NCBI RefSeq assembly: GCF_036053395.1
Contig: NZ_CP107942.1
Span: 4,492,501 to 4,556,500, forward strand
Direction of reading: 5' to 3'
Length of the DNA: 64,000 nucleotides
From: Actinoplanes sp. NBC_00393
GTDB lineage: Bacteria; Actinomycetota; Actinomycetes; Mycobacteriales; Micromonosporaceae
Shown here: positions 36,301 through 45,036 of the stretch, piece by piece
Layout of the letters: every line of letters begins with the position of its first letter
How positions within the stretch are numbered: position 1 is the first letter of the stretch
The notes under the pieces: model-generated
The model's input: only the letters and a program-made list of their open reading frames with translations
Databases searched by the model: none
Told to the model about the DNA's origin: nothing
Position numbers and translations under genes: made by a program

Positions 36301-37023
36301 ATGAACAGATCACGTGTCACGCTGTCCGCACTCGTCGTCCTCCTGGTGGGCTCGTCATGGCTGCTCAGCGGCCGTCCCGCTTACGCCGCTGAACCTCTGC
36401 GGGAAAGCGTGCTGGTCACCGGGACCGGCGAGGTGCTCGGTGAGCCGGACACGCTCACCGCGAACTTCGCGGTCGAGACCACCGCTGCCACCGTCGACGA
36501 AGCCCTGAAGAACGCGACGGGCGCGGCCACCCGGATGCGGGACGCGCTCGTCCGCGCCGGGACTGCCACAGCCGACCTCCAGACGTCGAACGTCTCCATC
36601 AACGCGAAACAGAACGACGATCAGAAGATCACCGGCTACGCCGTGCATCAGGGGCTGACCGCGCAGATCCGGGATCTGCCGCGGGCCGGGGCGATCATGT
36701 CCGCGGCCATCGCGGCCGGTGGTGATGCGGCACGGCTGAACGGTGTGTCGTTCGCTGTCGAGAACGACACCGCCCTGCTCGCCGAAGCACGCAGGAAGGC
36801 GTTCGCCGACGCCCGGGCGAAGGCCGAGTTGTACGCACGGGAGGCCGGCCGGCCACTCGGCCGGGTCATCAGGATCAGCGAGGAGGCGCCCAACTACTAC
36901 GGAGGTACGGGTGGCGACTACAAGTCGATGGCCGCGGCCGACTTCGCCGTTCCGGTCGAGCCGGGCCGCCAGCAACTGACGGCGACGGTCACCGTGGAGT
37001 GGGCTCTTCAAGCGGACAGCTGA
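36301..37023 (+). CDS. SIMPL domain (DUF541) exported protein
   Basis: A 240-residue protein with a signal peptide or N-terminal anchor (VTLSALVVLLVGSSWLLSG, cleavage possibly after AYA). The SIMPL domain begins ESVLVTGTGEVLGEPDTLTA and contains TADLQTSNVSINAKQND and AFADARAKAELYAREAGRPL, the family's helical hallmark. SIMPL proteins form periplasmic or extracytoplasmic oligomeric assemblies of uncertain role. TTAGAT at 36288-36293 placed 7 bp before ATG 36301 would give a leaderless transcript. Its 3' end overlaps the convergent TPR gene by 16 bp. Confidence 0.88.
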   Translation: MNRSRVTLSALVVLLVGSSWLLSGRPAYAAEPLRESVLVTGTGEVLGEPDTLTANFAVETTAATVDEALKNATGAATRMRDALVRAGTATADLQTSNVSINAKQNDDQKITGYAVHQGLTAQIRDLPRAGAIMSAAIAAGGDAARLNGVSFAVENDTALLAEARRKAFADARAKAELYAREAGRPLGRVIRISEEAPNYYGGTGGDYKSMAAADFAVPVEPGRQQLTATVTVEWALQADS

Positions 37024-38618
37024 TTCCACCGCTCCGCAGCCGACTCGTAGCGGGCCTTGAGGTCAGCCCGGCCCACTTCGACGAGGCCGTCGAGACGGGC
37101 GCGATCGAGCTCGACAGCCTCCGAGAGCAGCAGGGCCCGGCCGATCTCGAGGGCTTCCACAGCTGCGCCGTACTCCTGCTGCTTCGCCCGGGCGTAGGCC
37201 GCCTCGGCGGCGATCCCCCGGGCGAAGACCAGCCACCGCTCCTTGCTGTGCCGCTGCAACTGGGTCTCGAACAGCCGCGTCATCGCTGTGAGCCCGTCAC
37301 CGTACGCCCAAGCCGCCTCGCCCCAGGCCTGCCGCCGGCGGGCGTGCGTGCCCCATTGCTGCCCGATGGCCACCGCCTGCCCGGGCGACGTCTCCGTCGC
37401 CTTGATCATCGCCATCGCGTACGCCTTGATCGCCGCCTCGAGGTCTTCCGGCGCGCCGGTCGCCTCGAATCGCAGATGCCGGGCCATGGCGTAGCTGCTC
37501 ATGAATCGCGGGAGGTGCGGGGAGTCCAGCACCCATTGACTCATGGCAGCGTCCAGGGCGGCCGAGGCTTCGTCCAGGTCTTCCGGATCCGCGGTGTCGA
37601 GGTAGCGCGCCAGGAGAAGGGTCGCCAGTTCGAAGAGCCGCCACGACCATTCCGGTGAATCGTGCGCGGTCTGTTCCAGCGCCTGCCGGGTGGAGTCGAC
37701 AGCGCGGTCCACGGACTCCTCCCGCAGTTCCCCGGTGACCACGTGACGCGCGTCCAGCGCCACATCGAGGTTGCGGAGAATCGTTGTACGAAACGGGTCG
37801 CTCGCGGGCACCAGACTCAGCGCTTCGTTGATGACGTCGATGCTGCGCTGCGAATCCTCGAGACTGCCGCTACGCACGAATCGCTGGTGCAGGAGCCGGC
37901 CGAAGTTGTTCAGGATCCGCGCCCGGCCGGCTTCGTCATCCGGCAGTCGGGCGGTGGCCTCCTCATACAGCCCGATCGCTCGTTCCAGGTCTTCGGCGAC
38001 GCCGAATCTGACGTACCGCTCGCCCAGCGCCACCGCGAGCTGGTCGGATTGACCCGCAAGCTCCGCAGCGGCGATCGCCTCATCGAGCGTCTCCCGCTGG
38101 GGCTGCCGTTCGTAGCGTTCGAAGAGCAGCCGCGCCAGGCTGGCCCGATAGCCGCCCAGATAAGGCGAATCCGGCGCCGACGCCTCAACGGCGAAATGCC
38201 AGGTGCTCAGCGCGGCGGTCAGATCGTCGACAGATCGACCTCGGGCATATCGCTCCTCCAGCGCCCCCGCGACGCTGGCCAACAGCACCGGCCGATGCGC
38301 GGAATCTGCATCCCCGTCCGCAATGGCCCGTTCCAGCGGATCGAAGGCGCCCTGCCAGTAGCGCAGCGCCGCTTCCAGATCCGGCGGCATGCGGGTGGCG
38401 AGGTAGCGCTGCAGGTGAATGTGGCCACCGTTGCTGAGCAGCTGAAAACAGATCAGCGGCGGAAGGCCGCCCAGTGACGGATTCCCGAGGAGCACGTCCC
38501 AGGCGTCCACCGCCTCATCGAGATCCCGCAGGTCATAGCCGGCGGTGAACCGCCCATAGGCAGCCTGCGCCCGGTCGAGCAAACCGGGAATCGAATCCGG
38601 GGCGTCCCCCATCGGCAT
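37008..38618 (-). CDS. TPR-like repeat protein, CHAT-type N-terminal half without CHAT domain
   Basis: A 536-residue protein from ATG 38618; GTG 38633 and ATG 38612 are alternatives. It is made almost wholly of helical repeats about 45-55 residues long (for example RASLARLLFERYERQPQRET, LATLLLARYLDTADPEDLDE). Near the end YGAAVEALEIGRALLLSEAV and ARLDGLVEVGRADLKARYES is the segment that normally leads into a CHAT caspase-like domain, but a stop follows after NQLSA. The pseudogene at 3778-4834 shares this C-terminal region and ends at a similar point. It may be an adaptor for a separately encoded protease, or a family that lost the CHAT domain. Confidence 0.72.
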   Translation of the reverse strand: MPMGDAPDSIPGLLDRAQAAYGRFTAGYDLRDLDEAVDAWDVLLGNPSLGGLPPLICFQLLSNGGHIHLQRYLATRMPPDLEAALRYWQGAFDPLERAIADGDADSAHRPVLLASVAGALEERYARGRSVDDLTAALSTWHFAVEASAPDSPYLGGYRASLARLLFERYERQPQRETLDEAIAAAELAGQSDQLAVALGERYVRFGVAEDLERAIGLYEEATARLPDDEAGRARILNNFGRLLHQRFVRSGSLEDSQRSIDVINEALSLVPASDPFRTTILRNLDVALDARHVVTGELREESVDRAVDSTRQALEQTAHDSPEWSWRLFELATLLLARYLDTADPEDLDEASAALDAAMSQWVLDSPHLPRFMSSYAMARHLRFEATGAPEDLEAAIKAYAMAMIKATETSPGQAVAIGQQWGTHARRRQAWGEAAWAYGDGLTAMTRLFETQLQRHSKERWLVFARGIAAEAAYARAKQQEYGAAVEALEIGRALLLSEAVELDRARLDGLVEVGRADLKARYESAAERWNQLSA

Positions 38619-38656
38619 GCCACCAGCCTGCACGCCGATCGCCGATCAAGCCAGGC

Positions 38657-39946
38657 TCAGCACTCGATGACGTTGACGGCGAGGCCGCCGCGGGCGGTTT
38701 CCTTGTACTTGATTTTCATGTCGGCGCCGGTCTCCTTCATGGTCTTGATGACCTTGTCCAGGGAGACGTGGTGGCGGCCGTCGCCGCGCAGCGCCATCTT
38801 CGCGGCGGTCACCGCCTTCACCGCGGCCATGCCGTTGCGTTCGATGCACGGGATCTGGACCAGGCCGCCGACCGGGTCGCAGGTCAGGCCCAGGTTGTGT
38901 TCCATGCCGATCTCGGCGGCGTTCTCTACCTGCTCGGGTGTGCCGCCCAGCACCTCGGCCAGGCCGGCGGCGGCCATCGCGCACGCCGAACCCACCTCGC
39001 CCTGGCAGCCGACCTCGGCGCCGGAGATGGAGGCGTTCTCCTTGAACAGCAGGCCGATCGCGCCGGCCGTCAGCAGGAACCGCACCACGCCGTCCGCCGA
39101 CGCGCCGGGCACGAAGTCCAGGTAGTAGCGCAGCACGGCCGGGATGATGCCGGCGGCGCCGTTGGTGGGCGCGGTGACCACCCGGCCGCCGGCCGCGTTC
39201 TCCTCATTGACGGCCATGGCGTACGCGGTGAGCCACTCCATCGCATGCTCAGCGCCGGGACCGCCCGCCCGTAGTTGACGTGCCGTCGCCGCCGCCCGCC
39301 GCCGGACGCGCAGACCTCCCGGCAGGATGCCCTCGGCGTCGAGTCCCCGGTCGATGCAGTCGTTCATCACCGACCAGAGGTGCTGCAGGCCGGCCTGCAC
39401 CGCGGACTCCGGGCGCCACGCCGTCTCGTTGACCAGCATCAGCCGGGAGATCGACAGACCGGTGGCCCGGGTCGTCGCCAGCAGGTCGGCGCCCGACGAG
39501 AACGGATAGGGCAGGCAGATGTCGTCCGCGCGTACCCCGCCGGTCTTCTCATCGACCACGAAGCCGCCGCCGACCGAGAAGTAGGTCTTGCGCAGAAGCT
39601 CGGCGCCGTCGGCGCCGAGCGCCGTGAAGGTCATCCCGTTGGGATGCTCGGGCAGTGACCGCCGCCGGTGCAGCACGAGGTCCGCCTCGAACGGAAGGGG
39701 TGCCGATTCGAGAGAAGTGTCGACCGTCTCCGGCTCCTCGCCGGCCAGGCCCAGCAGCACCGCCCGCGGGGTGCCGTGACCGTGACCGGTCGCCCCGAGC
39801 GAACCGAACAGCTCGGCGCGCACGGTCGCGACCGGCAGGCCGGCGAGTTGCTGCGTGAAGAGGCGGGCGGCGCGCATCGGGCCGACGGTGTGTGAGCTGG
39901 ACGGCCCGATGCCGATCGAGAACAGGTCGAAGACGGAGACGGCCAT
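38657..39946 (-). CDS. sdaA: L-serine ammonia-lyase (single-chain, Fe-S type)
   Basis: A 429-residue enzyme that converts L-serine to pyruvate and ammonia. The N-terminal half ([20 protein letters not shown]) is the beta-type domain; the C-terminal half ([54 protein letters not shown]) carries cysteines for the [4Fe-4S] cluster. A tandem glycine riboswitch lies in the leader, so glycine abundance probably switches on glycine to serine to pyruvate disposal. ATG 39946 is preceded by AGGGAG, placed next to a leader hairpin. Confidence 0.95.
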   Translation of the reverse strand: MAVSVFDLFSIGIGPSSSHTVGPMRAARLFTQQLAGLPVATVRAELFGSLGATGHGHGTPRAVLLGLAGEEPETVDTSLESAPLPFEADLVLHRRRSLPEHPNGMTFTALGADGAELLRKTYFSVGGGFVVDEKTGGVRADDICLPYPFSSGADLLATTRATGLSISRLMLVNETAWRPESAVQAGLQHLWSVMNDCIDRGLDAEGILPGGLRVRRRAAATARQLRAGGPGAEHAMEWLTAYAMAVNEENAAGGRVVTAPTNGAAGIIPAVLRYYLDFVPGASADGVVRFLLTAGAIGLLFKENASISGAEVGCQGEVGSACAMAAAGLAEVLGGTPEQVENAAEIGMEHNLGLTCDPVGGLVQIPCIERNGMAAVKAVTAAKMALRGDGRHHVSLDKVIKTMKETGADMKIKYKETARGGLAVNVIEC

Positions 39947-39974
39947 GCGGAGGCTCCCTGCTAGCTGGGGTGGG

Positions 39975-40160
39975 CCTCCCTCGCTCTGTCATGGGGCCTG
40001 AGAGCTTCGCCGCCGGCGGCGGCTTGCACCTTGGGCGCGGCGACGGCGGACCGTCCCCGGCTTTCCAGAGTCGCCTGCCCGCAGCGGTACGTTGGCCTGA
40101 GAGATTCTGAGGGAGAAGTTGCTCCTTCGGCGCCCTGTCACCAGGGGCTCTCCCGCAGCG
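39975..40160 (-). promoter_or_regulatory. Tandem glycine riboswitch controlling sdaA
   Basis: Read on the minus strand, aptamer 1 (about 40160-40079) opens GCGGGAGAGC, has the core GCGCCGAAGGAGCAAC (40133-40118) and closes with AATCTCTCAGGCC. Aptamer 2 (about 40078-39980) opens GGCGACTCTGGAAAGC, has the core GCGCCCAAGGTGCAAGC (40038-40022) and closes GAAGCTCTCAGGCCCC. These are the paired glycine-aptamer signatures. Downstream, GGAGGC (39979-39974) can pair with GCCTCC (39954-39949) beside the sdaA ribosome-binding site, a plausible expression platform for glycine-dependent translation. Confidence 0.92.
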
Positions 40161-40219
40161 GATGAGCGGCGAAATATGCGGTTGTCGCTGGTGAAGCTAT
40201 CCAGGCCAGGATAGCCGCG

Positions 40220-41998
40220 TCAACCGGTGTAAAGCTTGTCGAGCAGGTGAGCATTGCGTTGCTCGACGATGCGCCGGCGCAGTTTCAGCGACGGGGTGAG
40301 GTCGCCGTTCTCGACGCTCAGGTTGCGTTCCAGGATGGTGAACCGTTTGACTGTCTCCCAGCGGCCGAGGGCGGAGTTGAGCTCGGTGACGTAGCCGTCG
40401 ACGGCGGCCTGCACCTGCGGTGAGCGCACCAGGTCGGCGTGGGTCTCGCCGGTGACCCCGTTGGCGGTCGCCCAGGTGCGCACAGCGACCGGGTCGAGGT
40501 CGATCAGCGCGGTGACGTAGTTGCGGCCGTCGCCGTAGACCACCATCTGCGCGGAGAGCGGGCAGATCGCGGCGAACCGGGTCTCGATCGCCTGCGGCGC
40601 GACGTACTTGCCGCCGGAGGTCTTGAACAGGTCCTTCTTCCGGTCGGTGATCTTCAGCGAGCCGCGGGCGGTGATCTCGCCGATGTCGCCGGTGGCCAGC
40701 CACTCGCCGAGCGGATCGAAGCCGTGGTAACCGTCCATCAGCCCGGGACCCTTGATCAGGATCTCGCCGTCCTCGGCGATCCGGACCTCGGTGCCGGGCA
40801 GTGGCAGGCCGACGGTGCCGTACTCCAGGTGGTCCGGGCGGTTGACGAAGGCGCCGGCCGAGGTCTCGGTCAGCCCGTACCCCTCCAGGATGGGCAGGCC
40901 GAGAGCGTCGAAGAACTCGCAGATGTCCGCCGACAGCGCGGCCGAACCGGACAGGAAGAAGCGCAGCCGCCCGCCGAACCGCGCGCGTACCTTGCTCAGC
41001 ACCAGCCTGTCGGCGATCTTGTGTTGCAGCGCGAGCCCGGCGGGCACCGGATCGCCGTTGCGGCGGGTCCGGGCGGCCTTGCGGCCGACACCGACGGCCC
41101 AGTCGAAGAGCCGGGCCTTCACCCCGCCGTCCTTGTGCGCGGCGGCGAGCACGCCGGCATGCACCTTTTCGAAGATCCGGGGTACGGCGGGCATGACGAC
41201 CGGTTTGACCACGGGCAGGTTCGTGATGATCCGGGTCACGTCGCCGTCGATCACCGTAGGGTGGCCGATCGCGATCTGGGCGGCGCCCAGCGCCTTGCCG
41301 AACACGTGCGCGAGCGGCAGCCACAGATAGCCGAGGTCGTCCGGGCCGACCAGGTCGACGGCCTGCGTCGCGGTGGCCTGGTAGATCCAGCAGCGGTGCG
41401 GCAGGCGTACGCCCTTGGGCCGCCCGGTCGTGCCGGAGGTGTAGATCAACGTGGCCAGCTGGTCGGTGGTGACCGCGACCGTCGCCTTGGTGACCGCTTC
41501 GGCGGGCAGGGTCCGGCCCCGTTCCCGCAGGTCGGCGAGGGTGAGCGCACGCGGGTCAGAACCGTCCATCAGGATCACGTGCTCGACCGCCGAGCCGGTG
41601 ACCTTGTCCAGGTGCTCGACGCTCTCCACCACGGCGAACCGGCTGCCCGAGTCGGCGAGGATGTGCGTGACGTCCTCGATCGACGAGGTCGGGTAGATCG
41701 TGGTGGTCGCCCCGCCGGCGCACATGACGCCGAGGTCGACATGGATCCACTCGATCCGGGTGCCCGACATGATCGCGACCCGGTCCTCCGGGCGCAGGCC
41801 GAGGGCGAGCAGGCCGGCGGCGATCTCGGTGGCGACCCGGCCGGCCTCCGCCCAGGTCTGCGACTGCCAGCCACCGTCCGTTGTGGGCCACCGGTACGCC
41901 TCCGCGTCCGGTGTGCGGGCGATCCGGTCGAGCAGTAACGCGCCGACCGAGGGCGGGGCGGACAGTTGCGCTTGTTCCCAGGCGGCTTGCTCGCTCAT
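40220..41998 (-). CDS. Long-chain fatty-acid-CoA ligase, AMP-forming (FadD15-like)
   Basis: A 592-residue ANL-superfamily ligase that activates fatty acids through an acyl-adenylate to acyl-CoA. A3 motif: TLIYTSGTTGRPKGVRL. Further motifs: GYGLTETSAG (A5), TGDIGEIT with the ribose-binding Asp (A7), KDLFKTSGGKYVAPQAIE (hinge and C-terminal domain). ATG 41998 has GGAGG upstream, unlike the longer frame starting at 42142. Length and the presence of LWLPLAHVFGKALG place it with the larger long-chain ligases. Two TTCA/TGAA dyads upstream may be operators. Confidence 0.9.
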   Translation of the reverse strand: MSEQAAWEQAQLSAPPSVGALLLDRIARTPDAEAYRWPTTDGGWQSQTWAEAGRVATEIAAGLLALGLRPEDRVAIMSGTRIEWIHVDLGVMCAGGATTTIYPTSSIEDVTHILADSGSRFAVVESVEHLDKVTGSAVEHVILMDGSDPRALTLADLRERGRTLPAEAVTKATVAVTTDQLATLIYTSGTTGRPKGVRLPHRCWIYQATATQAVDLVGPDDLGYLWLPLAHVFGKALGAAQIAIGHPTVIDGDVTRIITNLPVVKPVVMPAVPRIFEKVHAGVLAAAHKDGGVKARLFDWAVGVGRKAARTRRNGDPVPAGLALQHKIADRLVLSKVRARFGGRLRFFLSGSAALSADICEFFDALGLPILEGYGLTETSAGAFVNRPDHLEYGTVGLPLPGTEVRIAEDGEILIKGPGLMDGYHGFDPLGEWLATGDIGEITARGSLKITDRKKDLFKTSGGKYVAPQAIETRFAAICPLSAQMVVYGDGRNYVTALIDLDPVAVRTWATANGVTGETHADLVRSPQVQAAVDGYVTELNSALGRWETVKRFTILERNLSVENGDLTPSLKLRRRIVEQRNAHLLDKLYTG

Positions 41999-42014
41999 CG
42001 GGCCTCCGTCATAG

Positions 42015-42104
42015 TGAACCTTTTTCAACCTGGCATCAGGCCGAAGGCATCCGGCCGCTCGGCAACCTGCGGGCCGCACGGCCCTGGCCACGTTGAAAAG
42101 TTCA
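42015..42104 (-). promoter_or_regulatory. Two TGAA-n-TTCA dyads upstream of the acyl-CoA ligase
   Basis: TGAACCTTTTTCA (42015-42027) and TTGAAAAGTTCA (42093-42104) are related AT-rich palindromes, and the first is nearly the reverse complement of the second with its flanks. The first lies 17 bp before the ligase start. Two spaced copies suggest a looping or cooperative repressor, perhaps a fatty-acid-responsive TetR protein; the regulator is unknown. Confidence 0.4.
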
Positions 42105-42225
42105 GTGATCGCCGTCACAACGTGCCGACAGAGTACGTCCATCCCTCGGATGACGGAACCGTTGAAACAGCGCCATGGAGTAACGTCATGACGCCGCGGT
42201 CCCGCGGTAGTCAGGCAGGGTCGTG

Positions 42226-42624
42226 ATGAGCCAGCGCAGCCACCGCATCGATGTGCCGGCCGGGCTCCACGCGCCCGGCGAGGCCCGCCATCAGGTCACC
42301 GACTCGCTGCGCGCCTGGGGTTACGACGACGCCCGCTGGCTGGACGCCGTTTCCGTCATCACCAGCGAACTCGTCACCAACGCCGTGCAGCACGGCAGCG
42401 GCGACTCGGTGCCGATCACGGTGATCGCGCAGGGCCGGTCGGTGCTGCTGTCGGTCGCCGACAACTCCGCCGTGGTTCCGCAGCGGCGCCGGCCCGACGA
42501 TCGCGGCGGCCGGGGACTGATGCTGATCGACGCCCTCTCGACGCGGTGGTATGTGCAGGACGACGGCGGCGGCAAGTGCGTGCACGTGGAGCTTCAGCCC
42601 TACCCCGGGGAGGTCGCCTCGTGA
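42226..42624 (+). CDS. Anti-sigma factor serine kinase / HATPase_c_2 ATP-binding protein
   Basis: A 132-residue RsbW/SpoIIAB-like kinase. The N box is ITSELVTNAVQHGSGDSVPI; the G1/G2 area is LSVADNSAVVPQRRRPDDRG followed by GRGLMLIDALSTRW, and the end is YVQDDGGGKCVHVEL. In partner switching it binds a sigma factor or another target, and phosphorylates the STAS antagonist encoded next. ATG 42226 follows AGGCAGGG; GTG 42223 is possible. It overlaps the STAS gene by 4 bp. Confidence 0.88.
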   Translation: MSQRSHRIDVPAGLHAPGEARHQVTDSLRAWGYDDARWLDAVSVITSELVTNAVQHGSGDSVPITVIAQGRSVLLSVADNSAVVPQRRRPDDRGGRGLMLIDALSTRWYVQDDGGGKCVHVELQPYPGEVAS

Positions 42625-42938
42625 GGATCAACCGGCAGCAGGACGCGGACACCGTACGGGTGGAGCTTCAGGGCGAACTCGACCTGGCCAGCAGCGGCGG
42701 CGTCCGCACGCACCTGGAGCAGGTGGTGCACGAGATGCGTCCCCGGCGCATCCTGGTCGACATGGGCGGGGTCACCTTCTGCGACTCCACCGGCCTGGAG
42801 GCGCTGATCTGCGTGCGCGACGTCGCCACCGAGCACGGGACCGCCCTGCAACTGATCAACGTGCACGGCGTCGCCCTGATCACGCTGCAGATCACCGGTG
42901 TGTTCCCGCTGCTGGTGGCGGAGCCCGACGCCGAATGA
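42621..42938 (+). CDS. STAS-domain anti-sigma factor antagonist
   Basis: A 105-residue SpoIIAA/RsbV-like protein starting at GTG 42621 in a GTGA overlap, with GGGGAGG upstream. VRVELQGELDLASSGGVRTH and RILVDMGGVTFCDSTGLEAL are the STAS core; the Ser in CDSTGL is the usual phosphorylation site. Unphosphorylated it would bind the kinase upstream and free its target; the phosphatase encoded next, overlapping by ATGA, would reactivate it. Confidence 0.9.
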   Translation: MRINRQQDADTVRVELQGELDLASSGGVRTHLEQVVHEMRPRRILVDMGGVTFCDSTGLEALICVRDVATEHGTALQLINVHGVALITLQITGVFPLLVAEPDAE

Positions 42939-44956
42939 CGCCTCGCGAGCGCCCGACCTGGCTGGTCGTCGTTCTGGTCGCGGTGACGTACATGATCGGC
43001 GCCCAGATGGCGTTCGTCGTCTTCGACGCCACCTCGATCGTGGTGCTGTTCCTGCCCTCCGGGATCACCCTGTCCGCCCTGCTGCTGTGCCCCACCCGGC
43101 AGTGGCCCTGGATCCTGCTGACCGTCGCGGTCACCGAGATCGCCGTGGACCTCTCGCACGGTCTGCTGCTCGCGTCCGCGTTCGGTTTCGCGCTGGCCAA
43201 CACCGCCGAACCACTGACCGGGGCGCTGCTGCTGCGCCGCGTCGTGCCCGGTTACGTCGACCTGGTCCAGCGCAGGCACCTGCTCGCGTTCCTGGGCTGC
43301 TGTGTCGTCACCGGCCCGCTGGTCGGCGCCCTGATCGGCGGCACCACCATCGCCGCCGACCAGGACCGGGGGTGGATCGAGTCGTTCCTGCCGTTCTGGG
43401 CCGGCGACGCCACCGGGGCGCTGACCGTCGCCGGGACCGTCCTGTCCTGGCGGCACCGGCCGGCGCCCGGCCGGGCGTCCGCCGCCCGCTGGGTCCTGGC
43501 TCTGCTGCTCACCGTGGCGGTGACCGCCTTCAGTTTCTGGCCGCAGCACCTGCCGCTGTTCTACCTGCCGCTGCCGTTGCTGTTCTATTTCGGGTTCCAG
43601 CAGCGGCTCGCGGTCACGATGAGCGCCGGCCTGGCCATGACGGTCACGGCGAACGTGATGACCAGTCTCGGGCACGGGCCGTGGGCGGCGCTGCAGGGGC
43701 CGGTCGCGTTCAAGACCGCCACCCTGCAGCTGTTCCTGGCCGTCGCCGTGGTCGGCGCCTGCCTGCTCACCGTCGGGGTGGCCGAACGCGACAGCGCCCG
43801 TTCCGACACTTACGCCGAACGCGCCGCCCGGCAGCGGATCGCCGCGGTGCAGTCGCTGACCGCGCAGCTCGCCCGGGCGCCCACGTCGGCGGCGATCGCG
43901 CGGGCGCTCGTACACGGCAACCTGCTCGGCGAGCGGTGCACCGTGGCCGTCGCCGACGCGGAGGCGGACGCCGAGGAGCTGCTCGTGCACACCGCCGACC
44001 AGGGTGAACCCCGATCGGTGCCGCTGTCCGGGGCCGGGGTGCCGGCCCGGGCGGTACGGACCGGGCGCCCGGCCGTCGACGACGACCCGGCCGAACTCGG
44101 GGTGCCGGTCGTCGACGGTGACGGGCCGGTGCTCGGCGCGCTCGGTTTCGGGTTCCGGCCGGGCACCGTGATCGACGCCGACACGGTCGCTTTCGCGCAG
44201 ACCCTGGCCGACCTCACGGCGCAGGCCCTGCGCCGGGCCCGGCTCTACGAGCGCGAGGTCAGCGCGGCGCGCCAGCTGCAGCAGGCGCTGCTTCCGGCGT
44301 ACGTCTCCGAGCTCCCCGACGTCCGGGTCGACGCCGGCTACCGCCCCGCCGACCTCACCCACGATGTCGGCGGGGACTGGTACGACGTGTTCCCCCTGCC
44401 CGGTGACCGGATCGGCTTCGCCGTCGGCGACGTCGTCGGCCACGACCTCGCCGCCGCTGCCGCGATGGCCCGGCTGCAGTCGATCCTGCGCGTGCTGGCC
44501 CAGTCGGCGCCCGGCCCGGCCGAGGTGCTCGCCGGCCTGGACGACGCCAGCGCCCTGATCCACGGCGCCCGCATGTGCACGGTCGGCTACGCCGACTACC
44601 ACCCGCCGACCCGGCAGCTGCGGTACGCCTGCGCCGGGCACCCGCCGCCGCTGCTGGTCACCGGCGGCCACGGCGAATATCTGTGGGAGGGCCGGTCCAT
44701 GCCGGTGGCGGTGGAGCCGGATACGCGGTCGGGCGCCGAGGTGGTGGTGCCGGCCGGCGCGCACCTGATCTGGTACACCGACGGCCTGGTCGAACGCCGC
44801 CACGAGTCGATGTACGTCGGACTGGACCGGCTGGCCGCGACGGCCGGCGCGCTGGTCCGCGAGGGCGCCGGCGAGCCGTGCCGGGAGCTGCTCGCCCGGA
44901 TGGCCCACACCGGCCCGGCCACCGACGACACCGTGGTCCTCTGGATCAGCTTCTAA
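42935..44956 (+). CDS. MASE1-GAF-SpoIIE PP2C phosphatase
   Basis: A 673-residue membrane phosphatase. Residues 1-290 form eight or so helices of a MASE1 sensor (AFVVFDATSIVVLFLPSGIT, ANTAEPLTGALLLRR, PFWAGDATGALTVAGT). A GAF-like domain spans about 310-440, followed by a linker helix AARQLQQALLP. The SpoIIE phosphatase spans about 455-673: VGGDWYDVFPL and VGDVVGHDLAAA hold metal-binding Asp residues; AGHPPPLLV, YTDGLVERR and ATDDTVVLWI complete it. It should dephosphorylate the adjacent STAS protein in response to a membrane or cytoplasmic signal. MASE1 is more often seen on cyclases and kinases. Confidence 0.92.
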   Translation: MTPRERPTWLVVVLVAVTYMIGAQMAFVVFDATSIVVLFLPSGITLSALLLCPTRQWPWILLTVAVTEIAVDLSHGLLLASAFGFALANTAEPLTGALLLRRVVPGYVDLVQRRHLLAFLGCCVVTGPLVGALIGGTTIAADQDRGWIESFLPFWAGDATGALTVAGTVLSWRHRPAPGRASAARWVLALLLTVAVTAFSFWPQHLPLFYLPLPLLFYFGFQQRLAVTMSAGLAMTVTANVMTSLGHGPWAALQGPVAFKTATLQLFLAVAVVGACLLTVGVAERDSARSDTYAERAARQRIAAVQSLTAQLARAPTSAAIARALVHGNLLGERCTVAVADAEADAEELLVHTADQGEPRSVPLSGAGVPARAVRTGRPAVDDDPAELGVPVVDGDGPVLGALGFGFRPGTVIDADTVAFAQTLADLTAQALRRARLYEREVSAARQLQQALLPAYVSELPDVRVDAGYRPADLTHDVGGDWYDVFPLPGDRIGFAVGDVVGHDLAAAAAMARLQSILRVLAQSAPGPAEVLAGLDDASALIHGARMCTVGYADYHPPTRQLRYACAGHPPPLLVTGGHGEYLWEGRSMPVAVEPDTRSGAEVVVPAGAHLIWYTDGLVERRHESMYVGLDRLAATAGALVREGAGEPCRELLARMAHTGPATDDTVVLWISF

Positions 44957-45036
44957 CTCTCAGGTCCCCGCCCGCGCCGCCGATGCAGTGGTCCGGAAGG
45001 CCCGCGTTCACGGGCCCCTGACGAGCGGAGCGAGCA

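Noticed and set aside
42146..42222. ECF-type promoter (GGAACC at 42155-42160) for the anti-sigma kinase operon
   Set aside because: No -10 partner at the usual spacing was found.
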